Source: Candidatus Thiosymbion ectosymbiont of Catanema sp. Cochon2018 (GTDB taxonomy: Bacteria > Pseudomonadota > Gammaproteobacteria > Chromatiales > Chromatiaceae). Taken from it: a stretch of DNA of 64,000 nt. Location: NCBI GenBank assembly GCA_011392765.1, contig WYCW01000004.1, positions 62,001-126,000 on the forward strand, given 5' to 3'. Both the position numbers and the translations under genes were made by a program. The notes under the pieces are model-generated. The model was not told the DNA's origin. It made no database searches and worked only from the letters and a program-made list of their open reading frames with translations. Positions within the stretch are counted from its first letter, which is position 1, and the number at the start of each line of letters is the position of its first letter. Below are positions 1 through 9,678 of the stretch, piece after piece.

Positions 1-48
1 CATTATGTTATATGCTTTCAAGCATGCAAAATAGACTGAAACGGGGTA

Positions 49-293
49 CTAGGATTCCTTGAGGGACCCGGATCTTTACCAATGAGTCAAGTTTGTGCAC
101 GGCACAAAAACTCACCTCTCCTCATGCAGCGCTTGAGGGTATTGCGCCCATTGTTTTTATCCGCAGATTACGCAGATTTTCGCAGATTAAGAATAGAAAT
201 AATCTGCGAAAATCTGCGAAAATCTGCGGATAACAAGTTTGTTCGCTGCACAAAAAATTCACGCCTCGTCGGTCTGAGGCAACGCCTCGCTAG
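49..293. repeat. CTAG-bounded cassette repeat, family A, copy 1
   Basis: The copy begins with CTAGGATTCCTTGAGGGA and ends with the small hairpin CTGAGGCAACGCCTCG followed by CTAG. Between the ends are an arm (atgagtcaagtttgtg, then a GCACGGCAC stretch) and a core palindrome of ATCTGCG words at 157-233. The same two ends recur at 6427-6745, 30742-30961, 36081-36296, 44626-44838 and 62468-62666 with different cores. No coding potential is evident. The first 48 bases of the window show nothing recognisable. Confidence 0.8.
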
Positions 294-362
294 GTCGTGT
301 TGACATTCAAGCCAAACAGATCAAGTTCATTTGTAGTTCTCCGAACCCCGATCACCCGCGCC

Positions 363-1193
363 ATGTCCAGCCCCAATCCCAGGGTTGCCGCCGTCCAGAT
401 GACGACCGGACCCAACCTCAGCGCCAACCTGCAGGAGGCGGAACGCCTGGTCCGCGAGGCCGCGGACGCCGGTGCCGCCTTGGTCGTGTTGCCCGAAAAC
501 TTTGCCTTCATGGGAAGGCGGATGCAGGACGTACTCCCGCTGTGCGAACGGGACGGCGACGGGCGGTTGCAGTCATTCCTCTCCGAGGCAGCCGCTCGGT
601 ACGGAGTCTGGATCGTCGGCGGCACCATTCCCTTGATTACCGAGGATCCCGGTCGGGTCCGCGCGGCCTCTCTGGTCTTCAACGGACGCGGGGAGCAGGT
701 CGCCCGTTACGACAAAATCCACCTGTTCGATGTCGATGTCCCCGGCGCCGACGAGCAGTACACGGAGTCCTCTACCATCGAGCCCGGTGCGGATATCATC
801 GTCCTCGACAGCCCCTGCGGACGGCTCGGTGTGGCGGTCTGTTACGACCTGCGTTTCCCGGAGATGTTCCGGCACATGCTCGACAGCGGCGTGGAGCTGC
901 TCGCCGTACCTGCCGCCTTTACCGCCATTACGGGCAAGGCCCATTGGGAAACCCTGGTACGGGCCCGCGCCATCGAGAATCTCGCCTACGTGATCGCCGC
1001 CGCCCAGGGGGGCTATCACATCAGTGGCCGCGAGACCCACGGCGACAGTATGATCGTCGACCCCTGGGGCGCGGTGCTTACCCGGATACCCCAGGGTACG
1101 GGCTATATCTGTCATCCGCTGGACAGGGACTTCCAAGTCTCGGTGCGCCGCAGTTTTCCGGCTATCGAGCATCGCCACTTGAAATGCCGGTGA
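363..1193 (+). CDS. carbon-nitrogen hydrolase (nitrilase superfamily, Nit1/Nit2-like amidase)
   Basis: A 276-residue nitrilase-superfamily hydrolase. The Glu-Lys-Cys triad is visible: E45 in LPENFAF, K118 in YDKIHLFD and C160 in VAVCYDLRFPEMFR. The RFPEMFR context and the HGDSMIVDPWG block near the C-terminus are typical of the Nit1/Nit2 branch, whose known role is removal of the side-chain amide from deaminated glutathione (metabolite repair) in the cytoplasm. The substrate here is inferred from subfamily. I chose the ATG at 363 because family members begin just before the VAAVQM strand. An in-frame start at 297 would add 22 unrelated residues that overlap the border of the upstream repeat. 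No strong ribosome binding site is seen for either start. The gene stands alone between two repeat blocks. Confidence 0.85.
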   Translation: MSSPNPRVAAVQMTTGPNLSANLQEAERLVREAADAGAALVVLPENFAFMGRRMQDVLPLCERDGDGRLQSFLSEAAARYGVWIVGGTIPLITEDPGRVRAASLVFNGRGEQVARYDKIHLFDVDVPGADEQYTESSTIEPGADIIVLDSPCGRLGVAVCYDLRFPEMFRHMLDSGVELLAVPAAFTAITGKAHWETLVRARAIENLAYVIAAAQGGYHISGRETHGDSMIVDPWGAVLTRIPQGTGYICHPLDRDFQVSVRRSFPAIEHRHLKCR

Positions 1194-1208
1194 ACGGGAA
1201 TCATGACC

Positions 1209-1335
1209 TTTATCTGTCCACAGATTAAACGGATTCTCACAGATTGTTTCGTTTTTAATCTGCGGAAATCTGCGTAATCTGCGGATAGATCCGAATCTTT
1301 TTTGTCCGCAGATTACGCAGATTCTCACAGATAGA
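1209..1335. repeat. double ATCTGCG-word palindrome
   Basis: This stretch between the amidase gene and dapB consists of CAGATTA/TAATCTG words on both sides of a central spacer, then a further CCGCAGATTACGCAGATT arm. It is a long imperfect inverted repeat made of a near-periodic word. The same word family occurs at 157-233, 7561-7626, 9537-9608, 31255-31330, 44702-44778 and 62528-62593. Confidence 0.8.
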
Positions 1336-1341
1336 GGCGAT

Positions 1342-2807
<1,466 letters not shown>

Positions 2808-2816
2808 GGCCGTCCG

Positions 2817-4298
2817 TCACAACGGCAGCCTCAGCTGAACCATGTCTTCGCGATCCATCACGCGCCGGTCGGCCCCTTTACGCTCGGGGTCACCCTTCTC
2901 GGCGATCGGTTGTAGGAACGAGAGCGCCTGGCCCTTGGCGATGACGGCCCTATTCGCTGCTTTTGTGCGCCAGGTCTCGGACAGACCGCGGAAGGATACC
3001 CCTTTTATCAGGCTGTCCCCGACCGCTTGTTGCTCCGGCACCGCGAACACCAGGGTGTCGTCCGGAACCTGGCTGACTACGACCGGGGAGTGGGTATTGA
3101 TGATAACTTGACGCAAGGGGTTGTCGTCGCCGATGGGTAGCTCCGGGTCCACGACGATGTCCTGGAGCAGCCTGAGCATGGCCCCGATGCGCTCCGGGTG
3201 GATGCCGTTCTCCGGCTCTTCCATGCAGATAAGGCCGGTCAGGGTGGGATCGATCTCGATACTTGCCAAGGCGAGAAACCGCAGGGTGCCGTCGGACAGG
3301 GCCTTGGCCGGTAGCTCGGTGCCATAGCGATCCGTCAGCAGCAGGGTGGAGAGCTCGCGCTTGTCGTCACGGTCGATTGCTACCCGACCCACTTGGTCGA
3401 TCAGCTCGGACAGACGATTCGCGATCTGGGTGAGCACGCGCTCGCCATTCTTTTCAGGCACCGGGTGTCCGCTGTCGTGTCCTGCCTGCTCCTGGGACAA
3501 CCGAAACAGGGTGGCGGGCAGATGGGCGCCGTTCGAGGCAAGTCGCGGCGGGGCGTCGAATCCGTCCGGTGCCCGCAGTGCCACGGGTTCCAGTTGCAGC
3601 AGACGCCAACTGAGCATTTCCTGGCGGGCCAGCACCGCGGTGGGACTCTCCTGGGCATTGACGGTAGAGAGCACGGTCCGCGGCAACTTTTCCGCCTGGA
3701 AGAGCCGCGCACGACCACCACCGGTCGAGCTGTCCGGGTGTAGCTTCACCACCTGGGCTCCATCTTCTTGGGTCTCGGTCGAGATGTAGGGACTGGTGCG
3801 TCGCCCCTTGACCACCGAGTCGCGCCACTTCACCTTATGCTGGAAAGGTAGGTGGGCATGGGCCTCACCCTTCTTGACGTATTCGAGCCGCTCTTCTACC
3901 AGCTCGATACGGGGTCTCGAAACATTGCCTGCCGGTGGTCGATACCGGAGTTCGAGGCGGTAGACGAGGAAGGTCGTCTTGGCCTCTGCCGGCTGATCCA
4001 GGTAGTCGCTCCCGGTGTCGGGCACCAGCATCTCCGCCTCGAGCTCAATCGGCAGATAACCATCCGTTTCCATTTGGGTGAACAAATGTCGGATGTCGGA
4101 GACCGATCCGCCTTCTTCACGCACGGCCATCGCCGCATCCATGATGGGCGCATCCATCAGGGACCTCAGAAACAAGATGGCATCGAACAGATTCGACTTG
4201 CCGACGGCATTGGCCCCGGCAATGCAGGTGAAGGGCCCGAAGTGGAGATCCATATGGATCAGGTTCTTGAAGCCGTTGACACGCAGTCGGGTCAGCAT
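2817..4298 (-). CDS. AAA family ATPase (AAA_21/OLD-RecF type)
   Basis: A 493-residue ABC-class AAA ATPase. The N-terminal RVNGFKNL strand and Walker A GANAVGKS (about residues 28-35) are followed by an insertion of charged beta-rich sequence. The C-terminal half has the signature LSDGTLRFLAL, Walker B LICMEEPENGIHPE and the switch histidine in NTHSP. These are hallmarks of SMC/RecF/OLD-like proteins that dimerise around ATP. No coiled coil is obvious, so a structural SMC role is unlikely. It is the first gene of a unit with the Toprim-like protein and dapB. A defence effector with its partner is the most economical guess. A DNA-repair role cannot be excluded. Confidence 0.75.
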   Translation of the reverse strand: MLTRLRVNGFKNLIHMDLHFGPFTCIAGANAVGKSNLFDAILFLRSLMDAPIMDAAMAVREEGGSVSDIRHLFTQMETDGYLPIELEAEMLVPDTGSDYLDQPAEAKTTFLVYRLELRYRPPAGNVSRPRIELVEERLEYVKKGEAHAHLPFQHKVKWRDSVVKGRRTSPYISTETQEDGAQVVKLHPDSSTGGGRARLFQAEKLPRTVLSTVNAQESPTAVLARQEMLSWRLLQLEPVALRAPDGFDAPPRLASNGAHLPATLFRLSQEQAGHDSGHPVPEKNGERVLTQIANRLSELIDQVGRVAIDRDDKRELSTLLLTDRYGTELPAKALSDGTLRFLALASIEIDPTLTGLICMEEPENGIHPERIGAMLRLLQDIVVDPELPIGDDNPLRQVIINTHSPVVVSQVPDDTLVFAVPEQQAVGDSLIKGVSFRGLSETWRTKAANRAVIAKGQALSFLQPIAEKGDPERKGADRRVMDREDMVQLRLPL

Positions 4299-4417
4299 GG
4301 GGAAAAGGCCTGGTCTTGCAAATTACGCCGCATCTTAGCCCAAGACGCGATGACTACAAGAGTTCTCTGGGAGTGATGAGAGTAGCGAACCACATATTGG
4401 AGTGCGGCGGCAGTCTT

Positions 4418-4548
4418 AGAGACTGTCTGAAAAGAGACCGTGGACCGTAGGCTGGGTTGCGGCCAGGGACGGCCAAAACCCTGGGTTTCGTTCCTTGCCC
4501 CCCAGCCTACCGATTTAAAATCAATGTGTTAGTTTTTAGACAGCCTCT
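4418..4548. repeat. MITE-like element, family C, copy 1
   Basis: The ends are GAGACTGTCTGAAAAG and TTAGTTTTTAGACAGCCTC, an imperfect inverted pair. The middle carries the GTAGGCTGGGTTGCGG word and its complement CCAGCCTACC. Together with short flanks this fills the 327-base gap between the AAA ATPase gene and dusA. Other copies are at 31166, 31421, 46288, 55912 and 62124, and a lone end is at 27440-27468. No transposase is linked. Confidence 0.75.
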
Positions 4549-4625
4549 TAACTTCGGCAGGATCTGTAGCCAGACTTTTACAGCGGAGCCTCGCTGGTGG
4601 TAGCACCAAACCCGATGGAAAAAAT

Positions 4626-5612
4626 ATGCAAGTTTCCGAATTCCAGCTCGGTCCTGACCGTCGCCTCAGTATCGCACCCATGCTGGACTGGACCGACCGT
4701 CACTGCAGGTATTTCCTGCGCCTGATCAGCCGACGCACCCTGCTCTACACGGAGATGGTGACTACCGGCGCCCTGCTCCATGGAGATCGCACGCGTTTCT
4801 TGCGCTTTGATCCCGCAGAACACCCGGTGGCACTCCAGCTGGGGGGCAGCGACCCGGAGGAGATGGCCACCTGCGCCCGCACGGGTGAGGAGGCGGGCTT
4901 CGATGAGATCGATATGAATCTGGGTTGCCCCTCCGACCGGGTGCAGTCGGGACGCTTCGGGGCCTGTCTGATGGCCGAGCCGGAACTGGTTGCCGACTGT
5001 ATCGCGGCCATGAAGGACGCGGTGTCCGTGCCGGTGACGGTCAAGACCCGCATCGGCATCGACGAGCGGGACAGTTACGAGGAACTCCGCGATCTGGTCG
5101 GTTCTCTGGCGGCGGCCGGCTGCGACGCCGTGATCGTCCACGCCCGCAAGGCCTGGCTGCGAGGGTTGAGTCCCAAGGAGAATCGGGAGGTTCCACCCCT
5201 GCGCTACGAGGTGGTGCAGCAACTCAAGGGGGATTTTCCTCATCTACCCATCGTCATCAACGGCGGTATCACTACGCTGATACAGGCCCGGTCCCTGCTT
5301 CAAGGACTGGACGGCGTGATGATCGGCCGCGCGGCCTACCGGAATCCCTGGCTGCTCGCGACGGCGGATTCTGAGATCTTCGGCGACCGGCACCCCCTGC
5401 CCAGTCGCCACCAAGTCCTGGAGGCGTACATCACCTATCTGGAGAGAGAGCTGGCGGCCGGGGTGCCGCTGAATGCCATGACCCACCATATCCTCGGTCT
5501 GTTTCAGGGCCGACCGGGGGGGCGGCGCTGGCGGCGAGCCATCAGCGGACATGCTCACAGGTCCGAACTCGATGGTAAGTGGCTGCTGGAGGCGGCCCCG
5601 TTGGACCACTGA
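4626..5612 (+). CDS. dusA: tRNA-dihydrouridine(20/20a) synthase
   Basis: DusA, 328 residues, a FMN-dependent TIM-barrel enzyme that reduces uridines 20/20a in the tRNA D-loop with NADPH. The catalytic cysteine is C101 in NLGCPSDRVQSGRFGACLM. The NREVPPLRYE segment and the INGGIT phosphate-binding loop separate it from DusB and DusC. The N-terminal SIAPMLDWTD is the usual FMN-site start. The C-terminus (GLFQGRPGGRRWRRAISGHAH) is complete. The start at 4626 puts about 15 residues before the first strand, as is normal. It stands alone between a family C element and a low-GC gene pair read from the other strand. Confidence 0.95.
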   Translation: MQVSEFQLGPDRRLSIAPMLDWTDRHCRYFLRLISRRTLLYTEMVTTGALLHGDRTRFLRFDPAEHPVALQLGGSDPEEMATCARTGEEAGFDEIDMNLGCPSDRVQSGRFGACLMAEPELVADCIAAMKDAVSVPVTVKTRIGIDERDSYEELRDLVGSLAAAGCDAVIVHARKAWLRGLSPKENREVPPLRYEVVQQLKGDFPHLPIVINGGITTLIQARSLLQGLDGVMIGRAAYRNPWLLATADSEIFGDRHPLPSRHQVLEAYITYLERELAAGVPLNAMTHHILGLFQGRPGGRRWRRAISGHAHRSELDGKWLLEAAPLDH

Positions 5613-5638
5613 CTCCAAATCCTTCTTTCAGCGATAAC

Positions 5639-6163
5639 TCAGTGAAAGAAGACGTGCCATAGAAAGGCAATGATCGCTCCAACCGACACCCATATAAACT
5701 TGGGGAATAGGTGGTTCTTCAGGTTTGCGGTAGAGTACCATTTCTTAGATAATTCTTCCCTTTCCTGCCGCCTTTCTCCTAGTATTATTTGTGCTACTTT
5801 TTCTATGTTTGGTCGATTATCTTCATACCTTCTCCAAAGGGCAAGCATACCGAGAGCCGGAGTCAAATAATTTTTGACAATTTCCATATTTGTTCCAACG
5901 TTTTCACCGAGCCCATGATCGATTGTCTTTGCATGGGCAAACTGCCGCAAATACTCAATCTTATCGGTAAGCAAGCGTTCATAAAAATTATCTCCTACGA
6001 GTCGAAGGCAAGGTACCGAATCACTTTCGATTTGCTTTTCCAGTTTCTCATCTATGCGAACGCAAATAATTTTACACATGTCCAAAACGGCACGTTGAAT
6101 ATGTCCCTCCATCCTTCTGAGATTTGGTTTTGTCTCGCTATTCGGATGTGAAATATAACGCAT
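5639..6163 (-). CDS. hypothetical protein with C-terminal membrane anchor
   Basis: 174 residues, not recognised. The body is highly charged and helical. A single hydrophobic segment (FIWVSVGAIIAFLWHVFF, the last 20 residues) would anchor it in the inner membrane with the soluble part in the cytoplasm. Base composition is clearly more AT-rich than dusA next to it, and rare codons are common, which points to transfer. It lies 30 bases downstream of the 63-residue gene on the same strand and probably shares its transcript. The start at 6163 is the first ATG in the frame. No function is proposed. Confidence 0.55.
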   Translation of the reverse strand: MRYISHPNSETKPNLRRMEGHIQRAVLDMCKIICVRIDEKLEKQIESDSVPCLRLVGDNFYERLLTDKIEYLRQFAHAKTIDHGLGENVGTNMEIVKNYLTPALGMLALWRRYEDNRPNIEKVAQIILGERRQEREELSKKWYSTANLKNHLFPKFIWVSVGAIIAFLWHVFFH

Positions 6164-6193
6164 GAAATGTTCAATTTGTTTTTGAACCGTTAC

Positions 6194-6385
6194 TTAGTCT
6201 ATTGGAAGATAGTCTGGACGATCCAAGAGTATACAACCCTGCGACGGTACCCTTTCATCAATCTCTACAGGGATTGTATTAACCGCGCTATAGATTACCG
6301 ACGGCTCTAAATCCTTTAGATCGGTATTCCAGAACATCTTAGATTTTTCTTCGAGGCTTTTGGGAATGCTTTGCAGAGTTGTCAT
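6194..6385 (-). CDS. small hypothetical protein
   Basis: 63 residues, not recognised. The support for it being real is a good ribosome binding site (GAGAGGGG about 9 bases before the ATG at 6385), AT-rich composition shared with the downstream gene, and the short 30-base gap to that gene. The sequence is soluble and moderately acidic, with no membrane segment or metal motif. It could be the leading member of a two-gene accessory unit. Confidence 0.45.
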   Translation of the reverse strand: MTTLQSIPKSLEEKSKMFWNTDLKDLEPSVIYSAVNTIPVEIDERVPSQGCILLDRPDYLPID

Positions 6386-6426
6386 TTGGAAAATCCCCTC
6401 TCGTTGTTGCCTCTGTCACTACATAA

Positions 6427-6745
6427 CTAGCGAGGCATCGCCTCAGACCGACGAGGCGTGAGTCGCAATGCCATTAAGTTAAGCGCTACCGGTCGGCAAA
6501 GTAAGAGAAGAAACTACGAATCACGCGAATCCTCGCGAATCGATTCGCGGAAATTCGCGTGATTCGTCGTTTTCTCTAAGTGGCCAACAGCTAACTCAAT
6601 GGCGTTGGTGTGAGTCGCGGTTGACAAGAACCACGAATGGACACGAATTGTGATTTGTGTTTATTCGTGTCAATTCGTGGTTTGTCGATCGTACACACAA
6701 AACTTGACTCATTTGTAAAAGTCCGAGGCAGTCAAGGAATCCTAG
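6427..6745. repeat. CTAG-bounded cassette repeat, family A, copy 2 (interrupted)
   Basis: Inverted relative to copy 1. It begins CTAGCGAGGCATCGCCTC and ends GTCAAGGAATCCTAG. The core is an ACCACGAATGGACACGAA palindrome at 6624-6682. A family B element is inserted inside it at 6466-6606, showing that B moved after A was in place. Together they fill the space between the 63-residue gene and the small RHH gene. Confidence 0.8.
6466..6606. repeat. MITE-like element, family B, nested in family A
   Basis: The left end is CAATGCCATTAAGTTAAG and the right end is CTAACTCAATGGCGTTG, the imperfect reverse complement. The interior is a strong palindrome of CACGCGAATC/GATTCGCGTG words around 6514-6576. 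Other copies are at 11140-11291, 49868-49978 (left end lost) and 55665-55884. Confidence 0.8.
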
Positions 6746-6757
6746 TATCGGTATGCG

Positions 6758-6943
6758 CTAATCACCTCCACAAATCTTTTTATGAGCCTCTTTGAGCGGT
6801 CCCCTGAGAATCATCTTGGCGATCTCGCTTTCGGAACGGCGATAATACGGATTTTCCGGATCGTCATGCGTTTTAAGTTGATGAATTTGCTGTTTCATCT
6901 CATGGTCGTCTTCACTGAGACGGATAGTGATGGTTCTTGCCAC
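6758..6943 (-). CDS. small ribbon-helix-helix-like protein (orphan antitoxin-like)
   Basis: 61 residues starting with GTG at 6943. The N-terminal TITIRLSEDDHEM looks like the beta strand and first helix of a CopG/RHH DNA-binding domain. The C-terminal half is basic (ILRGPLKEAHKKI). RHH proteins of this size usually act as antitoxins that repress their own promoter, but no toxin-like gene is adjacent on either side, so it would be an orphan. The alternative is a small plasmid-type regulator. Assignment is from the N-terminal pattern only. Confidence 0.45.
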   Translation of the reverse strand: MARTITIRLSEDDHEMKQQIHQLKTHDDPENPYYRRSESEIAKMILRGPLKEAHKKICGGD

Positions 6944-7013
6944 TGAGTAATGCCCGCCAACGCGAAGAAAATTACTTTTAATGTGTAATAATATACAGCA
7001 CTGTACAGCAGAA

Positions 7014-7261
7014 TCAACCGTATTTATGCTCGTGTGTACGAGTGGCCAAGGTATGCTCGGCCTCGGTCAAGGATTTTCGCAAAGTGAGTTGGGCCATGAG
7101 CACGGCGGGGTCCGCATCGGAGGGATTGGTTCCCCCGGCCTTGCAGTACCCGACCCGCTCGCGGAGCGCGTCCTCGGGAGCCGTCAGGTCGAGGATGGTA
7201 CTCAGGAGAATCTCGCTCCACCGCCAACTCCAGGACTGGCCTTGAAATGGAAGCAGGACGA
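7014..7261 (-). pseudogene. C-terminal remnant of an AAA/aminoglycoside-phosphotransferase-type protein
   Basis: On the minus strand one frame stays open for about 80 codons without a start codon. It reads TAPEDALRERVGYCKAGG, then SDADPAVLMAQL and LTEAEHTLATRT. This pattern (ALRERV, then a SEADxAVL block and LTxxE) resembles the C-terminal end of the fused aminoglycoside phosphotransferase/ATP-binding proteins. The N-terminal kinase portion is missing, so it is a decayed fragment. The rest of 6944-7317 shows no other feature. Confidence 0.45.
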
Positions 7262-7317
7262 CTCAACATCGAGTTACTCGCATAGCGTTTTTCTCTAAAG
7301 AAAAGGGGATTGCCATC

Positions 7318-7518
7318 GTGACCATCGAGCGCATCGTGCTGGCCTTTGCCGGTTTTATCATTCTGCTCTCTCTCGGCCTGGCCCATTACGTCAGTCCCTA
7401 TTGGCTCTGGCTCACCGCATTCGTGGGCTTCAACCTCTTCCAGTCCGCCTTCACCGGCTTCTGCCCCCTGGCTATCATCCTCAAGAAGGCCGGACGCAAA
7501 CCCGGCAATGCGTTCTGA
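7318..7518 (+). CDS. DUF2892 family inner membrane protein
   Basis: 66 residues with two predicted membrane helices ([19 protein letters not shown] and [17 protein letters not shown]) and the [15 protein letters not shown] motif characteristic of DUF2892 proteins, the membrane domain also found at the C-terminus of YgaP-type rhodaneses. The start is GTG at 7318, with AGGGG placed about 7 bases upstream. Many family members sit beside sulfur-transfer genes, but here it stands alone after a pseudogene remnant and before an ATCTGCG palindrome. The function of the free domain is not known. Confidence 0.8.
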   Translation: MTIERIVLAFAGFIILLSLGLAHYVSPYWLWLTAFVGFNLFQSAFTGFCPLAIILKKAGRKPGNAF

Positions 7519-7560
7519 GCCGGGATCGTAACCTGTTGTAACTCGAATCCCCCCTTTTTC

Positions 7561-7626
7561 AATCCGCAGATTACACGGATTTTCACAGATTATTTCGTTT
7601 TTAATCTGTGAAAATCTGCGGATAAA
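7561..7626. repeat. ATCTGCG-word palindrome
   Basis: The left arm is CCGCAGATTACACGGATT and the right arm is AATCTGTG AAAATCTGCGG, separated by a short ATTTCGTTTTTA spacer. It lies directly upstream of the adenosyltransferase ribosome binding site and is not enclosed in a family A cassette here. Confidence 0.75.
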
Positions 7627-7643
7627 AGATGTCGGAGGCAGGC

Positions 7644-8192
7644 ATGGGCAACCGCTTGACCAAGATCTATACGCGGACCGGTGACGGCGGCAGCACCGGG
7701 CTGGCCGACGGCAGCCGCGTGCCCAAAGACCACCCGCGTATCGAGGTACTGGGGTGTCTGGACGAGCTGAACAGCATCATCGGACTGATCCTGGTCCAGG
7801 CCGAACCGGACCCGCCGCCGCAGTTGGCGCGCATTCAAAATCGACTCTTCGATCTGGGTGCGGAGCTCGCCACGCCCGGGGCAGAGCGCACCCAGTCCGA
7901 GGATGTCGCCTATCTGGAAGCAGCCCTCGATGGTTACAACGCCGATCTTCCGCCGTTGCGGGAGTTTATTCTGCCGGGGGGCGGGAGCGCGGCCACTTTC
8001 TGCCACCTGGCACGGGCCCTGTGCCGACGTACCGAGCGCCGCCTGGTAGCCCTGAACCGCGCAGAACCACTGAACCCGGAGACCCTGCGCTACATCAATC
8101 GGTTATCCGATCTGCTCTTCGTCCTCGCCCGGGTGTTGGCCAGGCGGGACGGCGGCAGTGAGGTCTTTTGGCAACCGGGCGCACCCGCATGA
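7644..8192 (+). CDS. cob(I)yrinic acid a,c-diamide adenosyltransferase (PduO/MMAB type)
   Basis: 182 residues. It transfers the adenosyl group of ATP to Co(I) of corrinoids to give adenosylcobalamin. The P-loop-like N-terminus KIYTRTGDGGSTGL, the RRTERRL segment and YINRLSDLLFVLAR are the three conserved blocks of the PduO trimeric family. The ATG at 7644 is preferred because GGAGG precedes it by 6 bases and homologues begin MGNRLxKIYTRTGD. The ATG at 7629 would add five residues and lacks a binding site. The stop overlaps the next small gene (ATGA), so the two are coupled. No other cobalamin gene is in the window. Confidence 0.92.
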   Translation: MGNRLTKIYTRTGDGGSTGLADGSRVPKDHPRIEVLGCLDELNSIIGLILVQAEPDPPPQLARIQNRLFDLGAELATPGAERTQSEDVAYLEAALDGYNADLPPLREFILPGGGSAATFCHLARALCRRTERRLVALNRAEPLNPETLRYINRLSDLLFVLARVLARRDGGSEVFWQPGAPA

Positions 8193-8434
8193 AATCACCT
8201 ATCGTAATCATTGGTATCGGCAATGATGTGATCCGGTTGCAGGAGGCCCTTACCGGCCGCCGCTTCGAGCGGGAGGCCTTGTTCGCCGCGATGGTCGAGG
8301 CATTCGAGGGCGATCCGTCACATGGGTGTGTGGGGCGCAGTGCCCCGGCGCGGTTCGCGCGCGCCCTGGCCGAGGCTGAACGCCGAGGGCTCGATCTCCC
8401 CACCCTGCGTGAGCGGCAGGCGGCCCTGGCTTGA
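8189..8434 (+). CDS. small conserved-looking hypothetical protein
   Basis: 81 residues, not recognised. It overlaps the adenosyltransferase stop codon by four bases, which argues for expression by coupling. An N-terminal hydrophobic strand (IVIIGIGNDV) precedes a charged helical rest (RRFEREALFAAMVEAF, ARFARALAEAERRGL). There is no signal peptide, membrane helix or cysteine motif. A role with the adenosyltransferase or with IspH 57 bases downstream cannot be told from sequence. Confidence 0.55.
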   Translation: MKSPIVIIGIGNDVIRLQEALTGRRFEREALFAAMVEAFEGDPSHGCVGRSAPARFARALAEAERRGLDLPTLRERQAALA

Positions 8435-8491
8435 CACGCATGGTCGCCGCGACGCTACCCGTCCGGTGCCATAATCTTGGAGCGGTCCGCT

Positions 8492-9454
8492 ATGGACATT
8501 CTGCTTGCAAATCCACGCGGCTTTTGCGCCGGTGTCGACCGTGCCATCGCGATCGTCGAACGGGTCCTGGAACTCTACGATCCTCCCATCTATGTGCGTC
8601 ACGAGGTGGTGCACAACCGCTTCGTCGTCGACTCTCTCAAGCAGCGCGGCGCCGTCTTTGTCGACGAGCTCGGCCAGGTTCCGACCGGCGCCACCGTCAT
8701 TTTCAGTGCCCACGGCGTTTCCCAGGACGTGCGCAGGGAGGCGGAGCAACGGGGACTGCGGGTCTTCGATGCCACCTGCCCCCTGGTCACCAAGGTCCAC
8801 CTGGAAGTGGTGCGTCACTGCCGGAATAACTTCGAGGTTGTCCTCATCGGCCATCGGGGCCACCCGGAGGTGGAAGGCACTATGGGGCAGTGTAATGCCG
8901 CCGGCGACGGTCGTTGCCACCTGGTAGAGGGGGTTACCGATGTGGCCGGGCTGCCGGTGCATGATCCGTCCCGGCTCGCCTATGTCACCCAGACCACCTT
9001 GTCCGTAGAGGATACCGCCACCATCGTCGCTGCCCTCAAGGAGCGTTTCCCTGAGATTCAAGGCCCGAAGAGGAGCGACATCTGCTACGCGACCCAGAAC
9101 CGCCAGGATGCGATCAAGGACTTGGCACACCGTTGTGAGCTGGTACTGGTGGTCGGCTCTCCCAACAGCTCCAACTCCAACCGTCTGCGGGAGATCGCTG
9201 AGAAACGCGGGGTGGAAGCCCACCTGATCGATGGCCCCGAGGATATTCAGCGCGAATGGCTGACGCAAAACCCACGGGTCGGCCTTACCGCGGGGGCGTC
9301 CGCCCCCGAAGTCCTGGTGGAGCAGGTTATCGCCCGGTTGCGCGAGTACGGTGCAGGCGAGGTGGAGGAGCAACCCGGAATCCGCGAACAGGTGGTTTTT
9401 GCGTTGCCCAAGGAACTGACGGCTACCGGTACGGATGCTCTCAACGGTCGATAA
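8492..9454 (+). CDS. ispH: 4-hydroxy-3-methylbut-2-enyl diphosphate reductase
   Basis: IspH (LytB), 320 residues, the last enzyme of the MEP isoprenoid pathway, making IPP and DMAPP from HMBPP. The three cysteines that hold the [4Fe-4S] cluster are visible: C12 in RGFCAGV, C96 in DATCPLV and C198 in [15 protein letters not shown] and HGHPE-like histidine motifs and the catalytic Glu region (EGT) are present. The ATG at 8492 is preceded by GGAG at 8479-8482. An in-frame TTG at 8477 is less likely. The last 25 residues are variable, as in homologues. Immediately downstream is a repeat block. Confidence 0.96.
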   Translation: MDILLANPRGFCAGVDRAIAIVERVLELYDPPIYVRHEVVHNRFVVDSLKQRGAVFVDELGQVPTGATVIFSAHGVSQDVRREAEQRGLRVFDATCPLVTKVHLEVVRHCRNNFEVVLIGHRGHPEVEGTMGQCNAAGDGRCHLVEGVTDVAGLPVHDPSRLAYVTQTTLSVEDTATIVAALKERFPEIQGPKRSDICYATQNRQDAIKDLAHRCELVLVVGSPNSSNSNRLREIAEKRGVEAHLIDGPEDIQREWLTQNPRVGLTAGASAPEVLVEQVIARLREYGAGEVEEQPGIREQVVFALPKELTATGTDALNGR

Positions 9455-9487
9455 CATGGAGCCGGCAGGATTCTCACGGAAAATTCG

Positions 9488-9668
9488 TCCGCAAATAAAC
9501 GCAAATCGACGCAAAATGATGCGGTTGCCTCGATCTATCCGCAGATTACGCAGATTCCCGCAGATTGAAGACGAAACAATCTGTGAAAATCTGTGTAATC
9601 TGCGGACAAAAAAGATCATGTAATCTTTTGCGACCGATTTGCGTTTATTGGCGTTCATTTGCGGCAAA
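9488..9668. repeat. nested GCAAAT-word and ATCTGCG-word palindromes
   Basis: An outer pair of arms, CCGCAAATAAACGCAAAT at 9488 and ATTTGCG/GTTCATTTGCGG near 9640-9665, encloses an inner ATCTGCG palindrome at 9537-9608. The outer word family recurs at 10792-10822, 12015-12047, 17957-17985 and 48228-48250. This fills the 224 bases between ispH and thiO. Confidence 0.75.
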
Positions 9669-9678
9669 AATAATTCCC

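Noticed and set aside
157-233. CRISPR-like array of ATCTGCG words
   Set aside because: The words are 7-9 bases with almost no spacers, are arranged as inverted arms, and no cas gene is present.
7024-7386. A 120-residue minus-strand frame near the DUF2892 gene
   Set aside because: It overlaps the DUF2892 gene antisense, and a different minus frame carries the recognisable pseudogene remnant.
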